A DNA stretch of 64,000 nucleotides from Photobacterium lutimaris. Its GTDB lineage: Bacteria > Pseudomonadota > Gammaproteobacteria > Enterobacterales > Vibrionaceae. The stretch's first letter is position 1, and every line of letters starts with the position of its first letter. The stretch is from assembly GCF_003025555.1 (NCBI RefSeq), contig NZ_PYMH01000013.1, forward strand, positions 62,001 to 126,000, given 5' to 3'. Position numbers and translations under genes: made by a program. This document shows, piece after piece, positions 31,358 through 39,291 of the stretch. The notes beneath the pieces were generated by a model. It was not told the origin of the DNA. It saw only the letters and a list, made by a program, of their open reading frames with translations, and ran no database searches.

Positions 31358-31618
31358 TTACTGAGGTTGAACCAAGGTCAAATCAAAAGGATCAGACAGT
31401 TCAAGCCACTTTTGAAAGTCAGCAGCAAATTCGTTGGGGTAGTAATACTTGGCACGCTTTATCAGATCTGTGCGGTATTCCTCATCAGTATTCACTGCCT
31501 CAATGTAAAACTCTTCGTAAGTCTTCTTTTCGAAAAATTCTTCAAAATGACGTTCAAAAAACTCTTTAACACCAGGTTGATTGAAAAAGTCTCCATGACT
31601 CTTGTGTTCGATATTCAT
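31358..31618 (-). CDS. Hypothetical protein, 86 aa
   Basis: ATG 31618 (MNIEHKSHGDFFNQPGVKEF) follows TTGGA and a GCAA-loop hairpin. The frame runs on to 31669 but through that hairpin. Aromatic, Glu-rich helical protein (FEEFFEKKTYEEFYIEAV) without known family. Confidence 0.6.
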   Translation of the reverse strand: MNIEHKSHGDFFNQPGVKEFFERHFEEFFEKKTYEEFYIEAVNTDEEYRTDLIKRAKYYYPNEFAADFQKWLELSDPFDLTLVQPQ

Positions 31619-31641
31619 GATTAGTCCAAAAAATATATAGG

Positions 31642-31651
31642 GCCTTGCGGC
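31642..31651 (-). promoter_or_regulatory. GNRA leader hairpin (GCC-GCAA-GGC)
   Basis: 23 bases before ATG 31618. Loop GCAA instead of GAAA, still a GNRA tetraloop. Confidence 0.7.
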
Positions 31652-31699
31652 ATTATGAGAGAGTCCCACTTTAAAAGTGGGACCTAGATTTGATAAAGG

Positions 31700-31719
31700 T
31701 CACCTGCAACAACAGGTGA
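31700..31719 (-). terminator. Hairpin after mini-protein B
   Basis: TCACCTG/CAGGTGA 7-bp perfect stem around CAACAA, seven bases past the stop codon, followed on the minus strand by a short CCTTTAT. Confidence 0.5.
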
Positions 31720-31725
31720 ACCCAA

Positions 31726-31827
31726 TTACTCTTGGAGTGTTTTAGCGTATGCAACCAATTTGGGGGCACACAGCGTAGATAAACCAAGAGAGATAACACA
31801 ACCGGACAAGATCAAAATTGTGGTCAT
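31726..31827 (-). CDS. Membrane mini-protein, 33 aa, paralog B
   Basis: MTTILILSGCVISLGLSTLC then APKLVAYAKTLQE. It has the same length, start and tail pattern as paralog A at 31184, with the membrane helix diverged. AAGGAGC lies about ten bases before the ATG. It sits directly after the 75-residue membrane protein gene. Confidence 0.65.
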   Translation of the reverse strand: MTTILILSGCVISLGLSTLCAPKLVAYAKTLQE

Positions 31828-31845
31828 GCAAAATGCTCCTTATTG

Positions 31846-32073
31846 CTAGATCTTGCGACTTAGCAGTGTGCATGTAACTCCTACTACTAGTAACAGTAGT
31901 GCGTTTATTACTGGCTCTTCAAAGAAAAGCCCAACAAGCGCTGCGGTCCATGCACCTTCACCGAATTTAAGCAAAACATACTTAGTAGTATCTTTGTGCT
32001 TATTAAGTGTATTACCGAATAATTCAAGGCTTTTTGCAGCCCATTGTTTAACTAAGTGATTAACATTTTTCAT
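31846..32073 (-). CDS. Membrane protein, 75 aa
   Basis: Basic amphipathic N-terminal half (MKNVNHLVKQWAAKSLELFG), then hydrophobic segments around WTAALVGLFF and INALLLLVVGVTCTLL, ending SRKI. AAAGAGGAATT precedes the ATG. No family is recognised. It heads the leftward small-gene cluster. Confidence 0.6.
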   Translation of the reverse strand: MKNVNHLVKQWAAKSLELFGNTLNKHKDTTKYVLLKFGEGAWTAALVGLFFEEPVINALLLLVVGVTCTLLSRKI

Positions 32074-32187
32074 AATTCCTCTTTAAAAAGGAATGCACTT
32101 AGTTCCCAAGGGATACAAAATGCACCCTTTGGGTTTAGTGGCATAAAATGCCTTTTGGTTCATATAGATATAAAGCCTTGCGGCAGA

Positions 32188-32226
32188 GTTGATACCTTGA
32201 TAGGCCGCTTACCAAAACTGTAAGCG
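32188..32226. repeat. 39-bp direct repeat, copy 2
   Basis: Identical to 31057-31095, including the CGCTTAC/GTAAGCG hairpin. Each copy has a GNRA-type hairpin just left of it. Confidence 0.85.
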
Positions 32227-32469
32227 CTTCTTCGTGTCGTAAGGAACACAAATAGGAATAGCCTGTCCTCTGTTTTTAAACAGGACATTACTATTGATAT
32301 TCAGGTGGGCAATTAGGCCTGGGAGTAGTAGAAGGAGTTGCTTATCGAATGTTAGCAACCATAGGTATTAAAATACCTATTCAATTGCGTGGGGTCAATA
32401 AATAGTTTACTGTATTCAGTTACTAACACTCGTTAGTGGCCTTGTGCTCCCTGCTAGCTTCTTTAAGTC

Positions 32470-32501
32470 GTCATTAGAAATTGCCAACAATTTCTAATGA
32501 C
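32470..32501. repeat. 14-bp perfect hairpin
   Basis: GTCATTAGAAATTG/CAATTTCTAATGAC with a CCAA loop, about 110 bases before ATG 32610. It is a terminator, attenuator or operator. Confidence 0.6.
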
Positions 32502-32571
32502 AGATTTTACGCTTCCTGCGTAGAAACTAGCTCTGTTGTTAGAGCTAACCTCATAAGAGGCATCAACCCCC

Positions 32572-32581
32572 GTCGAAAGAC
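32572..32581 (+). promoter_or_regulatory. GNRA leader hairpin (GTC-GAAA-GAC)
   Basis: 28 bases before ATG 32610, with TTAAGGA between. Two more small hairpins (TAGCTCT/AGAGCTA, CCTC/GAGG) stand just upstream. Confidence 0.7.
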
Positions 32582-32609
32582 ATACAAAACAAACATTTAA
32601 GGACACACT

Positions 32610-32705
32610 ATGGCTGTATTTAGTCACTCCCGCACAGACTTTGTGCAAAATTCGCACCTGATATTAATCAAATCACATTCATTGTGCAGTATCACCATCG
32701 ATTAG
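32610..32705 (+). CDS. Mini-protein, 31 aa
   Basis: MAVFSHSRTDFVQNSHLILI then KSHSLCSITID. Expression signals are better than the protein is long: GNRA hairpin, AAGGA, ATG. It is followed after 13 bases by the GTG of the next gene, whose TTGGAGG site overlaps its end. It could be a leader peptide for that gene or an independent small protein. Confidence 0.5.
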   Translation: MAVFSHSRTDFVQNSHLILIKSHSLCSITID

Positions 32706-32718
32706 TTGGAGGTGTGCC

Positions 32719-33117
32719 GTGATCAGGATTGATAAAGTTCGTCGAATTGGCGATGAAACAGGACAACAATTACTCCGGGTACGTAACTCACACATCAGCA
32801 AGAGAGATGGTTTGTTCACTCGTTTGGCACCAATCAAAGTGCTCAACGAGGAAAACAACAAGTGGGTGATTCGTAACGTTCGGGGCTCAGGCATAAAAGC
32901 CTACTCTAAGTCAGAAGCTGGACTGGATTATGATGCATTTGCAGCGCTAGGTGTCCCCTACTCTGCTAAGGCTTATAAACCAAATATCTCGCTTAAACGA
33001 GCTACTATGATTGACCTGCTCATCTGGTTATGGCGTGAGCCGAACCCAGGTGCTCAGTTAGGCTTTAAGATCTCTATTGTTAGTTTGGTCTTAGCTATCA
33101 TCAGTATGTTCTTCTGA
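32719..33117 (+). CDS. Tail-anchored hypothetical protein, 132 aa
   Basis: GTG start with GGAGG seven bases upstream. Basic soluble part, then one C-terminal membrane segment (LGFKISIVSLVLAIISMFF). No family is recognised. Confidence 0.6.
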   Translation: MIRIDKVRRIGDETGQQLLRVRNSHISKRDGLFTRLAPIKVLNEENNKWVIRNVRGSGIKAYSKSEAGLDYDAFAALGVPYSAKAYKPNISLKRATMIDLLIWLWREPNPGAQLGFKISIVSLVLAIISMFF

Positions 33118-33154
33118 ACCATTTGAGGCGGTATTAACTGCTCTTTTTCATCAT

Positions 33155-33164
33155 GCCGAAAGGC
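33155..33164 (+). promoter_or_regulatory. GNRA leader hairpin (GCC-GAAA-GGC)
   Basis: 22 bases before ATG 33187, with TTAAGGA between. Confidence 0.75.
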
Positions 33165-33186
33165 TAAAAAAAATTAAGGAATAATC

Positions 33187-33654
33187 ATGGGAATCCGCTT
33201 AGGCACCTCATATCTTGCTACAACTCCGTACAGCTTAGATGACTGTGTTTTAGGGGTTGCAGACCACTATGCAAGCGCTGCTAATGAGCATGTTGCTACA
33301 CCATACATTGATGAGGCATATCAAGCGCTCGGTAATGTGCAGGTTTTTAAAACTGAGAAAGAAGCACGGATTGTGCTCAAAAGACATATATTGTCACGCA
33401 CACGCACTGAGATACTAGCTAATAGCTATGCACTTGAAGATCTAAAGCTTGAACTGCAAGAGTTTACATTTGAGCTGAAAGCGCTCGATAAGGTTAAGAT
33501 CGGTGAGTCTATGTATCACGATGAAGTAGTATACTACAAGCGTAAAATTGATTCGGCAAAATCAGGAATAGAGCACTTTAAAGCTGAGTTATCAAAGCTG
33601 CGAAAGATTCGCAGTAAGAAGCTACAAATTGTATTTCCTGCTGAATTAGCATAG
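33187..33654 (+). CDS. Coiled-coil hypothetical protein, 155 aa
   Basis: Soluble protein (MGIRLGTSYLATTPYSLDDC) whose second half (about 75-145) is a charged heptad-like helix. No family is recognised. It lies directly upstream of the DUF4942 methyltransferase, each gene having its own hairpin leader. Confidence 0.6.
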   Translation: MGIRLGTSYLATTPYSLDDCVLGVADHYASAANEHVATPYIDEAYQALGNVQVFKTEKEARIVLKRHILSRTRTEILANSYALEDLKLELQEFTFELKALDKVKIGESMYHDEVVYYKRKIDSAKSGIEHFKAELSKLRKIRSKKLQIVFPAELA

Positions 33655-33709
33655 GAGTCTGTTTATTTCAGGCATATCATTGGGCAGGTTTTCTCCTGCC
33701 TTTAAACAC

Positions 33710-33719
33710 GCCGAAAGGC
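33710..33719 (+). promoter_or_regulatory. GNRA leader hairpin (GCC-GAAA-GGC)
   Basis: 23 bases before ATG 33743, with TTAAGGA between; it decides that start. Confidence 0.75.
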
Positions 33720-33742
33720 TTACAATATTAAGGAATACACTT

Positions 33743-35395
33743 ATGTTTAATTCACTACCTTCAGTCGTCAGTGGCACAATCGCAACTTTTGATAGCGGAC
33801 GCTTCAGCTTGAGCACTCTTGGGCAAAAACTTGATGCTCGGTTGTTCCTTGAGTACCGTCGAGATCATCAGTCAATTGTAGGATTGAACTCAATTATCGA
33901 GTCAAACCGCAATATGCTCCAGTGCTATTTTTTCCGTGGCTATATGTCCGTTGAGACCTTCGAAAAGGCACAGCATCAGCTTAGAGCTGATTACTGGCTG
34001 AAGTTCTTTGAGCAGTCCGGGGTGGAGGCCTTGATGTCTACCCAGGATTTCGAAAAGCACAGATCTGACCTAAAAGAAGGTCATAACGATGTGGTTAATA
34101 TTGATTTTACCGAAGATACTGCCGCCGATTTCATCAGTGGTTTCAGTCGTGAAGTAGAGGAAATATTCGCCAAACGCATTGATGGTATTTTCCAAAGGTT
34201 AAGTGGTGAGCATGTTACTAATGCCCCGCAAGCTTTTGGTGAGACCATGATCTTCTCGGGTGTTTCAACTGAGGTTAATCAGTACTCAAATACTGCGTTT
34301 ATTCATGACTTGCGTATTGTTCTTTCGATACTACGAGGTGCTTACTCTAAGTTTGACTCTCGGACAACTCAAAGGATTGTTACGCTTGGTTATGAGCACT
34401 CAGGAAAATGGCATTCGTGTGATGGCGGCTCATTTGAGATTAAAGTGTTTAAGAAAGGAACTGCTCACTTACGTATATCGCAGGTTTTGGCCGAAAAACT
34501 CAATGCTGTTTTAGCATCTCTATATCCTAATACTCTAGCGCCTATAGTTCGCAAAACGTCGAACCGACTAAAATCGAGGCTGCAACCGGTAGAAAAGATG
34601 TTGTCGTTGGAGCTTCGTAACCAGCTTGCTAGTACCAAAATCGAGCGACAATTAGAGATAGTTAAAGGCACAGAGGATTATCCTCGGCCACAATACAAGC
34701 GAAGTGCTACTGAGTGGAAAATTAGCTACTACATGTACAAGAAAGAGGCTCCGTTGAAAGCAGAGCTAATTTCGTTGTTTGGCGGTATAGCTACGAAGGT
34801 TAGTCAATTTGGTACTTACCTAGATTTTATCTTTGATTTTGACCCAACGGAGTTGGTTCATTCATTGCAACTATCTGGATTAGTACCTGACCAGGTATCG
34901 CACCAGTTTTATCAGTCAACTGACAGGTTGAGAGATTTAGTCAAGGATTTGATTGGTGATACTTCTAATCTAAGCTGCTTAGAACCGAGTGCCGGCTACG
35001 GAAAACTGGCCCAGCTGCTACCACCTGAAACTACCACTTGTGTTGAGATTAATAGTCACAACGTTCAAGTGCTTCGATCTCGCGGTTATGACGCTATTCA
35101 AGCTGATTTTGTTGAATATGCTCAAGACACCGATAAGCGATTCGATTTAGTGGTGATGAACCCTCCGTTTGCTAAGCAAAGTTACTTACAACACTTTGAT
35201 TTAGCGCTTGGTGTGGTCAGGGCTGGTGGCAGAGCTATTGCGGTTCTACCTAGTACGTTCAAAAGTAAAATTGATGAGCTTTCCGTCAAGCATGGTGCGG
35301 ATATTTCAGTGATTTATGACGAGCAAGAACAGTTTGAAGGAACTGGCTTGTTAAATGTTGTAATCGTTGAAGCAATCAAATCAAGCGTGCTTTAA
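33743..35395 (+). CDS. DUF4942-type class I DNA methyltransferase
   Basis: 550 residues from ATG 33743; the frame opens at 33680, but the hairpin and AAGGA place the start here (MFNSLPSVVSG). The first two thirds are the DUF4942 region found next to methylase domains in plasmids and phages. The last third is a Rossmann methyltransferase: motif I LEPSAGYGKLAQLL, the acidic VEIN turn, and motif IV VVMNPPF, which marks N6-adenine (or N4-cytosine) base methylation. It could modify plasmid DNA against restriction. No cognate nuclease is adjacent. Confidence 0.8.
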   Translation: MFNSLPSVVSGTIATFDSGRFSLSTLGQKLDARLFLEYRRDHQSIVGLNSIIESNRNMLQCYFFRGYMSVETFEKAQHQLRADYWLKFFEQSGVEALMSTQDFEKHRSDLKEGHNDVVNIDFTEDTAADFISGFSREVEEIFAKRIDGIFQRLSGEHVTNAPQAFGETMIFSGVSTEVNQYSNTAFIHDLRIVLSILRGAYSKFDSRTTQRIVTLGYEHSGKWHSCDGGSFEIKVFKKGTAHLRISQVLAEKLNAVLASLYPNTLAPIVRKTSNRLKSRLQPVEKMLSLELRNQLASTKIERQLEIVKGTEDYPRPQYKRSATEWKISYYMYKKEAPLKAELISLFGGIATKVSQFGTYLDFIFDFDPTELVHSLQLSGLVPDQVSHQFYQSTDRLRDLVKDLIGDTSNLSCLEPSAGYGKLAQLLPPETTTCVEINSHNVQVLRSRGYDAIQADFVEYAQDTDKRFDLVVMNPPFAKQSYLQHFDLALGVVRAGGRAIAVLPSTFKSKIDELSVKHGADISVIYDEQEQFEGTGLLNVVIVEAIKSSVL

Positions 35396-35491
35396 AGCTA
35401 CTGCCGGTGATAGAAATATGACCGGCTTAATTTGAGCCACTGGCTTAATAAGTAACAGCCTAAGTTACTCCCCATAAGGGTAAGGGCAAAT

Positions 35492-35501
35492 GTCGAAAGA
35501 C
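35492..35501 (+). promoter_or_regulatory. GNRA leader hairpin (GTC-GAAA-GAC)
   Basis: 24 bases before ATG 35526, with AGAGGAAA between. Confidence 0.75.
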
Positions 35502-35525
35502 AAATAAACAAAGAGGAAATATATA

Positions 35526-36011
35526 ATGCTATTGACAAAGTTTGAAGCCGAACAGGTTCTCAGGTTTAGTTATGGAAATAAAGATCTAGCTATCGAAAAG
35601 ATGCTGGTGACATTTGGACGTAACTGGCCCCACCGCAATGAGTTAGATGTGTGTAGAGCTCGCGCAAAATCTGCTATTCAGGTTATCCGCGAACTACGCT
35701 TGAGTCGACAGACACGCACGAGCCTATTAATTGATGGCTACGAACTCAGTGGTGAATGTCAAAATCATGGTGATTACACATTTAGGGATGTCATCCGATA
35801 TCCCAATGGCGTGCATGGTATTAAAGGCTTTCAAATCTTCAAAGAAGGTCAACTTGTTGGTCAGGCGTGGGATTTATCTGGAAGTTCTAGCTTAAGCTTG
35901 GTCGTTTTGTCCCAGCAAATAGGTAGGTTTGAAGATAGTCAGCAGGCCATAGACAACGCTCTTGAAGCTTTATTTAGGAATGAATTTTTGAATAGAGGAA
36001 ATTATGCTTGA
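35526..36011 (+). CDS. Hypothetical protein, 161 aa
   Basis: Soluble protein starting MLLTKFEAEQVLRFSYGNKD; a middle part rich in Gly and beta-prone residues (SGECQNHGDYTFRDVIRYPN). No family is recognised. The next small gene starts eight bases before its stop codon. Confidence 0.6.
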   Translation: MLLTKFEAEQVLRFSYGNKDLAIEKMLVTFGRNWPHRNELDVCRARAKSAIQVIRELRLSRQTRTSLLIDGYELSGECQNHGDYTFRDVIRYPNGVHGIKGFQIFKEGQLVGQAWDLSGSSSLSLVVLSQQIGRFEDSQQAIDNALEALFRNEFLNRGNYA

Positions 36012-36144
36012 ACTTCTTATTAATGGAGAAATCAGGGTGAGCACCATACTGAAGTTGCTTTCGCAATATTGGGATGTGTTAACCCTCATTCTTATTGTAG
36101 GTTGTGGCGTGATTGCTAAGGCATACAAACGTTTGTCTGCATGA
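36004..36144 (+). CDS. Single-span membrane protein, 46 aa
   Basis: MLELLINGEIRVSTILKLLS then a hydrophobic helix (VLTLILIVGCGVIA) and a basic tail. GAGGAAATT directly before the ATG inside the preceding gene. Its overlap with that gene suggests coupled translation. Confidence 0.6.
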   Translation: MLELLINGEIRVSTILKLLSQYWDVLTLILIVGCGVIAKAYKRLSA

Positions 36145-36189
36145 GTTCACGCTTGGAAAATTTAATGGGTCTATGACTCAACATTAACC

Positions 36190-36201
36190 ACTCGAAAGAG
36201 T
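36190..36201 (+). promoter_or_regulatory. GNRA leader hairpin (ACTC-GAAA-GAGT)
   Basis: About 20 bases before ATG 36221, with AAGGA between. Confidence 0.75.
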
Positions 36202-36220
36202 TAATTATATAAGGAACCAA

Positions 36221-36778
36221 ATGATGACTATGCTTCAAGTATACAAACTGTGGAATGTCGAAACTCAGTGTCCGTATTGCGGCACAAGTAACTACTTTGC
36301 AGCTAAAAACTTTCATACAAATAAGCAGCTTCCATTTCAGCGTGAGAAAAACTATGAAGTGATGTGTGGCCTCTGCGAAGAGGAATATCACTTCAGGTTG
36401 CCACCGCTCAATCAAAGTGGCGGTAAAGTTAAAGCTGTGAAGGTTACTGGTGATAATCAACCGATTCAATCTGGTGATTATCAACCGGTGCTATCTGGCT
36501 TTAAGCTCCATATAACGCTGGCTGACTGTGAAGAGTATGAGGTCGGCATTGTCGACAATGATTCTGGTAAGTTAGAAGCATTTCAACCGAATGATGATTA
36601 CGTTGTTGTGCCGCACGGTGACAATGGCCACATCCTCGGCATGTATCAGCGCGCATATAATGACGTAACAAAGGTCTTGATTGCAGCTGATGATATTTTG
36701 AATGTTCGATACGAGCCACTTCAAGGCCAGGCTGGTGGAGATACATCTAGTATGTATTTTGAACCGGTAACTGGCTAA
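36221..36778 (+). CDS. Zinc-ribbon hypothetical protein, 185 aa
   Basis: Residues about 17-55 hold CPYCGTSNYF and CGLCEEEYHF, a four-Cys zinc ribbon, after MMTMLQVYKLWN. The rest is acidic and beta-rich (DNQPIQSGDYQPVLSGFKLH), without a known enzyme motif. It may bind nucleic acid. No family is recognised. Confidence 0.6.
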   Translation: MMTMLQVYKLWNVETQCPYCGTSNYFAAKNFHTNKQLPFQREKNYEVMCGLCEEEYHFRLPPLNQSGGKVKAVKVTGDNQPIQSGDYQPVLSGFKLHITLADCEEYEVGIVDNDSGKLEAFQPNDDYVVVPHGDNGHILGMYQRAYNDVTKVLIAADDILNVRYEPLQGQAGGDTSSMYFEPVTG

Positions 36779-36853
36779 ACAAATCAAGCATTGCTCTGAA
36801 CTTCGGTTCATTGCGATGCTTGATTCATTCTTCACTCACTACCCTTTCTTTTA

Positions 36854-37063
36854 CTATTGCCCTTCCCTACAACCACATGATGTTTTTATCCCGCATACTA
36901 GGTCATTGGTATCTACTGTTATGGTGTTGCCGCAAATACAAAAACAGCGCCAATATTGGCTATGATCCGCATTTCTATTCTCAATTGGTGGCGCAGTTTT
37001 CTCTATCACTCGCAGCCATGTAAACCTTTGGCTCTTAAGGTTGATTGTTTCAGAACCTGCCAT
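36854..37063 (-). CDS. SCGC-type zinc-binding mini-protein
   Basis: 69 residues. INLKSQRFTWLRVIEKTAPP, then WRCFCICGNTITVDTNDLVC and the terminal TSCGC, follow the L-x-G-x-R-F-G-x-L-x-V-I ... W-x-C-x-C-x-C-G ... L-x-x-G-x-x-x-S-C-G-C pattern of small zinc domains that occur in phages, often before HNH or AP2 domains. Here it stands alone. GTAGG lies before the ATG. Confidence 0.65.
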   Translation of the reverse strand: MAGSETINLKSQRFTWLRVIEKTAPPIENRNADHSQYWRCFCICGNTITVDTNDLVCGIKTSCGCREGQ

Positions 37064-37070
37064 GTTTTGC

Positions 37071-37319
37071 CTACTTGCTATTGAAATTCAGGGCTACAGA
37101 CTGAATAAATGTAGCCGCTTTCTTATGGTGGCTTCTATGGGCGATAAATTCAGCTTGAGCTTGGTTGCATTCCAAGTCTTCAAAGTCGAGGTAGTCCAGT
37201 TTGTAGTGCTGGCGCTCGCTATTTATCTTATCTACGGCTGCTTGAACATCTTTTATTTTTCCGCGAATAGCTATGATTTTGTGGGTTTTCATACCTGAGT
37301 TGAGTATATCAATTTTCAT
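37071..37319 (-). CDS. Hypothetical protein, 82 aa
   Basis: MKIDILNSGMKTHKIIAIRG, basic, alpha/beta. AAGGA lies eight bases before the ATG. It ends seven bases before the SCGC gene and follows the 145-residue gene after nine bases: one operon. Confidence 0.6.
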   Translation of the reverse strand: MKIDILNSGMKTHKIIAIRGKIKDVQAAVDKINSERQHYKLDYLDFEDLECNQAQAEFIAHRSHHKKAATFIQSVALNFNSK

Positions 37320-37328
37320 ATATGGTCC

Positions 37329-37766
37329 TTATAACGGTAAGTTGACAGTTGATAGCCATTCTTGCCAAAAATTTAACCGTCCGATTTGAGATGTGAACTG
37401 CCTAGTGCGTGGGGAAAGAGCTTGCCATGCGCGACTCCTATCAACTGATTCTTGATAGAAGAAACCATAAAAATCAGGCTTAACCATCTGATTTTTATGG
37501 TGGTGAACGAGAGGATTGTTACCTTGTTTGCGCTCTTTATCCGCGTATACGTTATAGGTGGTCTTGATAACTGGTTCGTGAGCATTAAAGAAGTCGACAT
37601 AATCAACCAAAACAATCTCTCGAGTCCTAACGTCAAGGCGTATTACTTCATACATCCTCGGAATGTCGGTGACCAAGGCAGCCTCACTTTCGGTTAGGTG
37701 ATCGCCCATATAAATTTTGTGGAAGTACAGTTTTCCAGCAATGCGCTTACCAACAGTGTTTGTCAT
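37329..37766 (-). CDS. Hypothetical protein, 145 aa
   Basis: MTNTVGKRIAGKLYFHKIYM, basic and rich in Tyr, Phe and Arg, with no membrane segment or Cys. No family is recognised. It is 14 bases downstream of the methyltransferase-like gene and 9 bases upstream of the 82-residue gene. Confidence 0.55.
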   Translation of the reverse strand: MTNTVGKRIAGKLYFHKIYMGDHLTESEAALVTDIPRMYEVIRLDVRTREIVLVDYVDFFNAHEPVIKTTYNVYADKERKQGNNPLVHHHKNQMVKPDFYGFFYQESVDRSRAWQALSPRTRQFTSQIGRLNFWQEWLSTVNLPL

Positions 37767-37780
37767 ACAGATTGCCCCAC

Positions 37781-38437
37781 CTATGCCTTGACTAGATCAA
37801 TTGGATTGTGGCTGCAACAAACCAATCTAAAAGCGCCCTTTGTCGTTAATTCTTTGGCAAACGCAAAGTGCTCTAATGCTTCCTTCAGACTCTCACCAAC
37901 CAAGTAGCCTTTTTGAAAGGTGTTTAAGCTCGTCCTTACGCCGTCAAACTCAGGTTGACCTTTGATGCCGCGGTCACTTGAGCTCCTGCTTGCCACAAAC
38001 GCGATCCCGCGCTCTTTGCTGCACAGCATAGCTAGTGTTTCCCAGAGCTTTTGACGTGGCATTGGCGGCAATGTATTCGTCGCATAACCACAGTAAATGA
38101 ACCGATAGTTATATTTGAGCACATCAAGATTTCTGCAGTGGGTATAGTCGAAATCTGAAACATGCCCAGCTATCTCTGCTATCGCATCAGAATCAACCTG
38201 TGCGCGCCCTTTAGCGTAATTTAACGCGCTACCGACAATAAGGTGCGGGTAGTCTCGAATCACTTGTTTAAGTGGGGCTGAGGGGGCTTTTCGGCTGATA
38301 GCCGTTTTAGCACTCGTTAAAAATTCCTGCTCGATTTCATCTTGAGTTTGATAGTGCTCTGGTAGCAGGCTTTGCTTTATGAGAGGTAGTCCATTCTCAT
38401 CAGGTAATTCTCGGATAAAACTGAGTTGAGCTGTCAT
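37781..38437 (-). CDS. Methyltransferase-like protein, 218 aa
   Basis: ATG 38437 (MTAQLSFIRELPDENGL) is preferred to the frame limit at 38455, as AGAGAG lies upstream. The part LIVGSALNYAKGRAQVDSDA, then YNYRFIYCGYATNTLPPMPR and RGIAFVASRSS, resembles the Rossmann methyltransferases associated with DNA phosphorothioation and other phage or plasmid loci (a strand plus G-x-G-like loop, YD-x-I-x-C-x-Y-x-x-N-x-L, R-x-D). Motif I is unusual (AKGR), so SAM binding is uncertain. Confidence 0.5.
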   Translation of the reverse strand: MTAQLSFIRELPDENGLPLIKQSLLPEHYQTQDEIEQEFLTSAKTAISRKAPSAPLKQVIRDYPHLIVGSALNYAKGRAQVDSDAIAEIAGHVSDFDYTHCRNLDVLKYNYRFIYCGYATNTLPPMPRQKLWETLAMLCSKERGIAFVASRSSSDRGIKGQPEFDGVRTSLNTFQKGYLVGESLKEALEHFAFAKELTTKGAFRLVCCSHNPIDLVKA

Positions 38438-38520
38438 TTTGTCGCTCTCTATCAAGTAGCTATTATCGATGGAGTAATGCTACCTGAAAGAGATATTTTG
38501 CAAGGTGGTATGGGTTGTTT

Positions 38521-38976
38521 CTAAAAGGCTATGGGAAAGCAGTTTGTGCTCCAAGAGATCCCCTCTGTATAACTAAAACACCTGTTTGACTGGTGGTGGT
38601 ACATTTTCCCATCAATGCTCATAATTTCAACTTTGGTTCTAGTCTCTGAACCCCTGGCATTTATATCAGCTGTCTTTTGAAACTGTAATATCGCAGAGCC
38701 ATCAATCAGGAAAACTTCATCCGTTGCCGGTTCGTATGTGTTTTGAGTGGTTGCCTGACTACAATTTAGTTGTCTGGCGGTTATGGTTAAGTCTTTGCGT
38801 ATGCTCTCAAAACAGATATCTGTCCCTTTGATTCTGTTTGTTGCGATAGGATTGCCATTGTTGGTTATGGCAAGAGTGATTGGTGATACTGGTAGTTTTG
38901 CAAAGTTAGGTATGTCATCACTAGAGGTACATCCTCCTATAGAGATGATTGCAATGCCGATCGTTATTTTTTTCAC
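38521..38976 (-). CDS. Lipoprotein, 151 aa
   Basis: Signal MKKITIGIAIISIGGC with the lipobox I-G-G-C (Cys16) and Thr-Ser after it, so outer-membrane sorting is likely. Four further Cys. Beta-rich sequence, no family recognised. Confidence 0.65.
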   Translation of the reverse strand: MKKITIGIAIISIGGCTSSDDIPNFAKLPVSPITLAITNNGNPIATNRIKGTDICFESIRKDLTITARQLNCSQATTQNTYEPATDEVFLIDGSAILQFQKTADINARGSETRTKVEIMSIDGKMYHHQSNRCFSYTEGISWSTNCFPIAF

Positions 38977-39291
38977 ACTTATCCCTGATGCAGTTGAGCG
39001 GTAAAATTAGGTTTAGTATTAACTGCAGCTTAATACTATTTTTTCTTTAGTGGCACATCTCTTCTGACGGCAATAGAACTCTCATACGACAAGGAGTGAT
39101 TTTCACCTAATTTAAAATGTCAGTATCGATGGTTATCAACTACTGTTTAATGATTTTAATCAGAGGGTTATCTATCAAATATAGATCGGTTATAGTAGTG
39201 GTTCCTTAGTTATCACTGAGGAAGCTTCGGCCCAGCACTTCAAGGTTTTATACCCCCCCTTTCAACATCAATTTCAAATGGATTTTATATT
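38977..39291. other. Non-coding region before the pseudoprotease gene
   Basis: It contains the divergent promoters of the lipoprotein and pseudoprotease genes. I see no gene and no clear promoter boxes; the stretch is AT-rich, with a TATCGATGGTTATC-like segment near 39125. Confidence 0.35.

Larger units (their letters stand above)
32085..32609. promoter_or_regulatory. Divergent control region dense in hairpins
   Basis: It separates the leftward cluster (32073 and lower) from the rightward genes (32610 on). It holds GGCAT-AAA-ATGCC (32140-32152), a GCAA-loop hairpin (32175-32184), the second 39-bp repeat (32188-32226), ATAGGTAT/ATACCTAT (32361-32380), GTTAGTAAC on the minus strand (32427-32419) and the 14-bp hairpin at 32470. 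A 26-codon frame (32163-32083) has no ribosome-binding site. Confidence 0.5.

Noticed and set aside
31304..31624. Plus-strand frame of 106 codons
   Set aside because: It is the antisense of the 86-residue gene, which has its own hairpin and ribosome-binding site.
32083..32163. 26-codon frame beginning MNQKAFYATK
   Set aside because: No ribosome-binding site; it lies in hairpin-rich leader sequence. It may be a leader peptide but cannot be supported.
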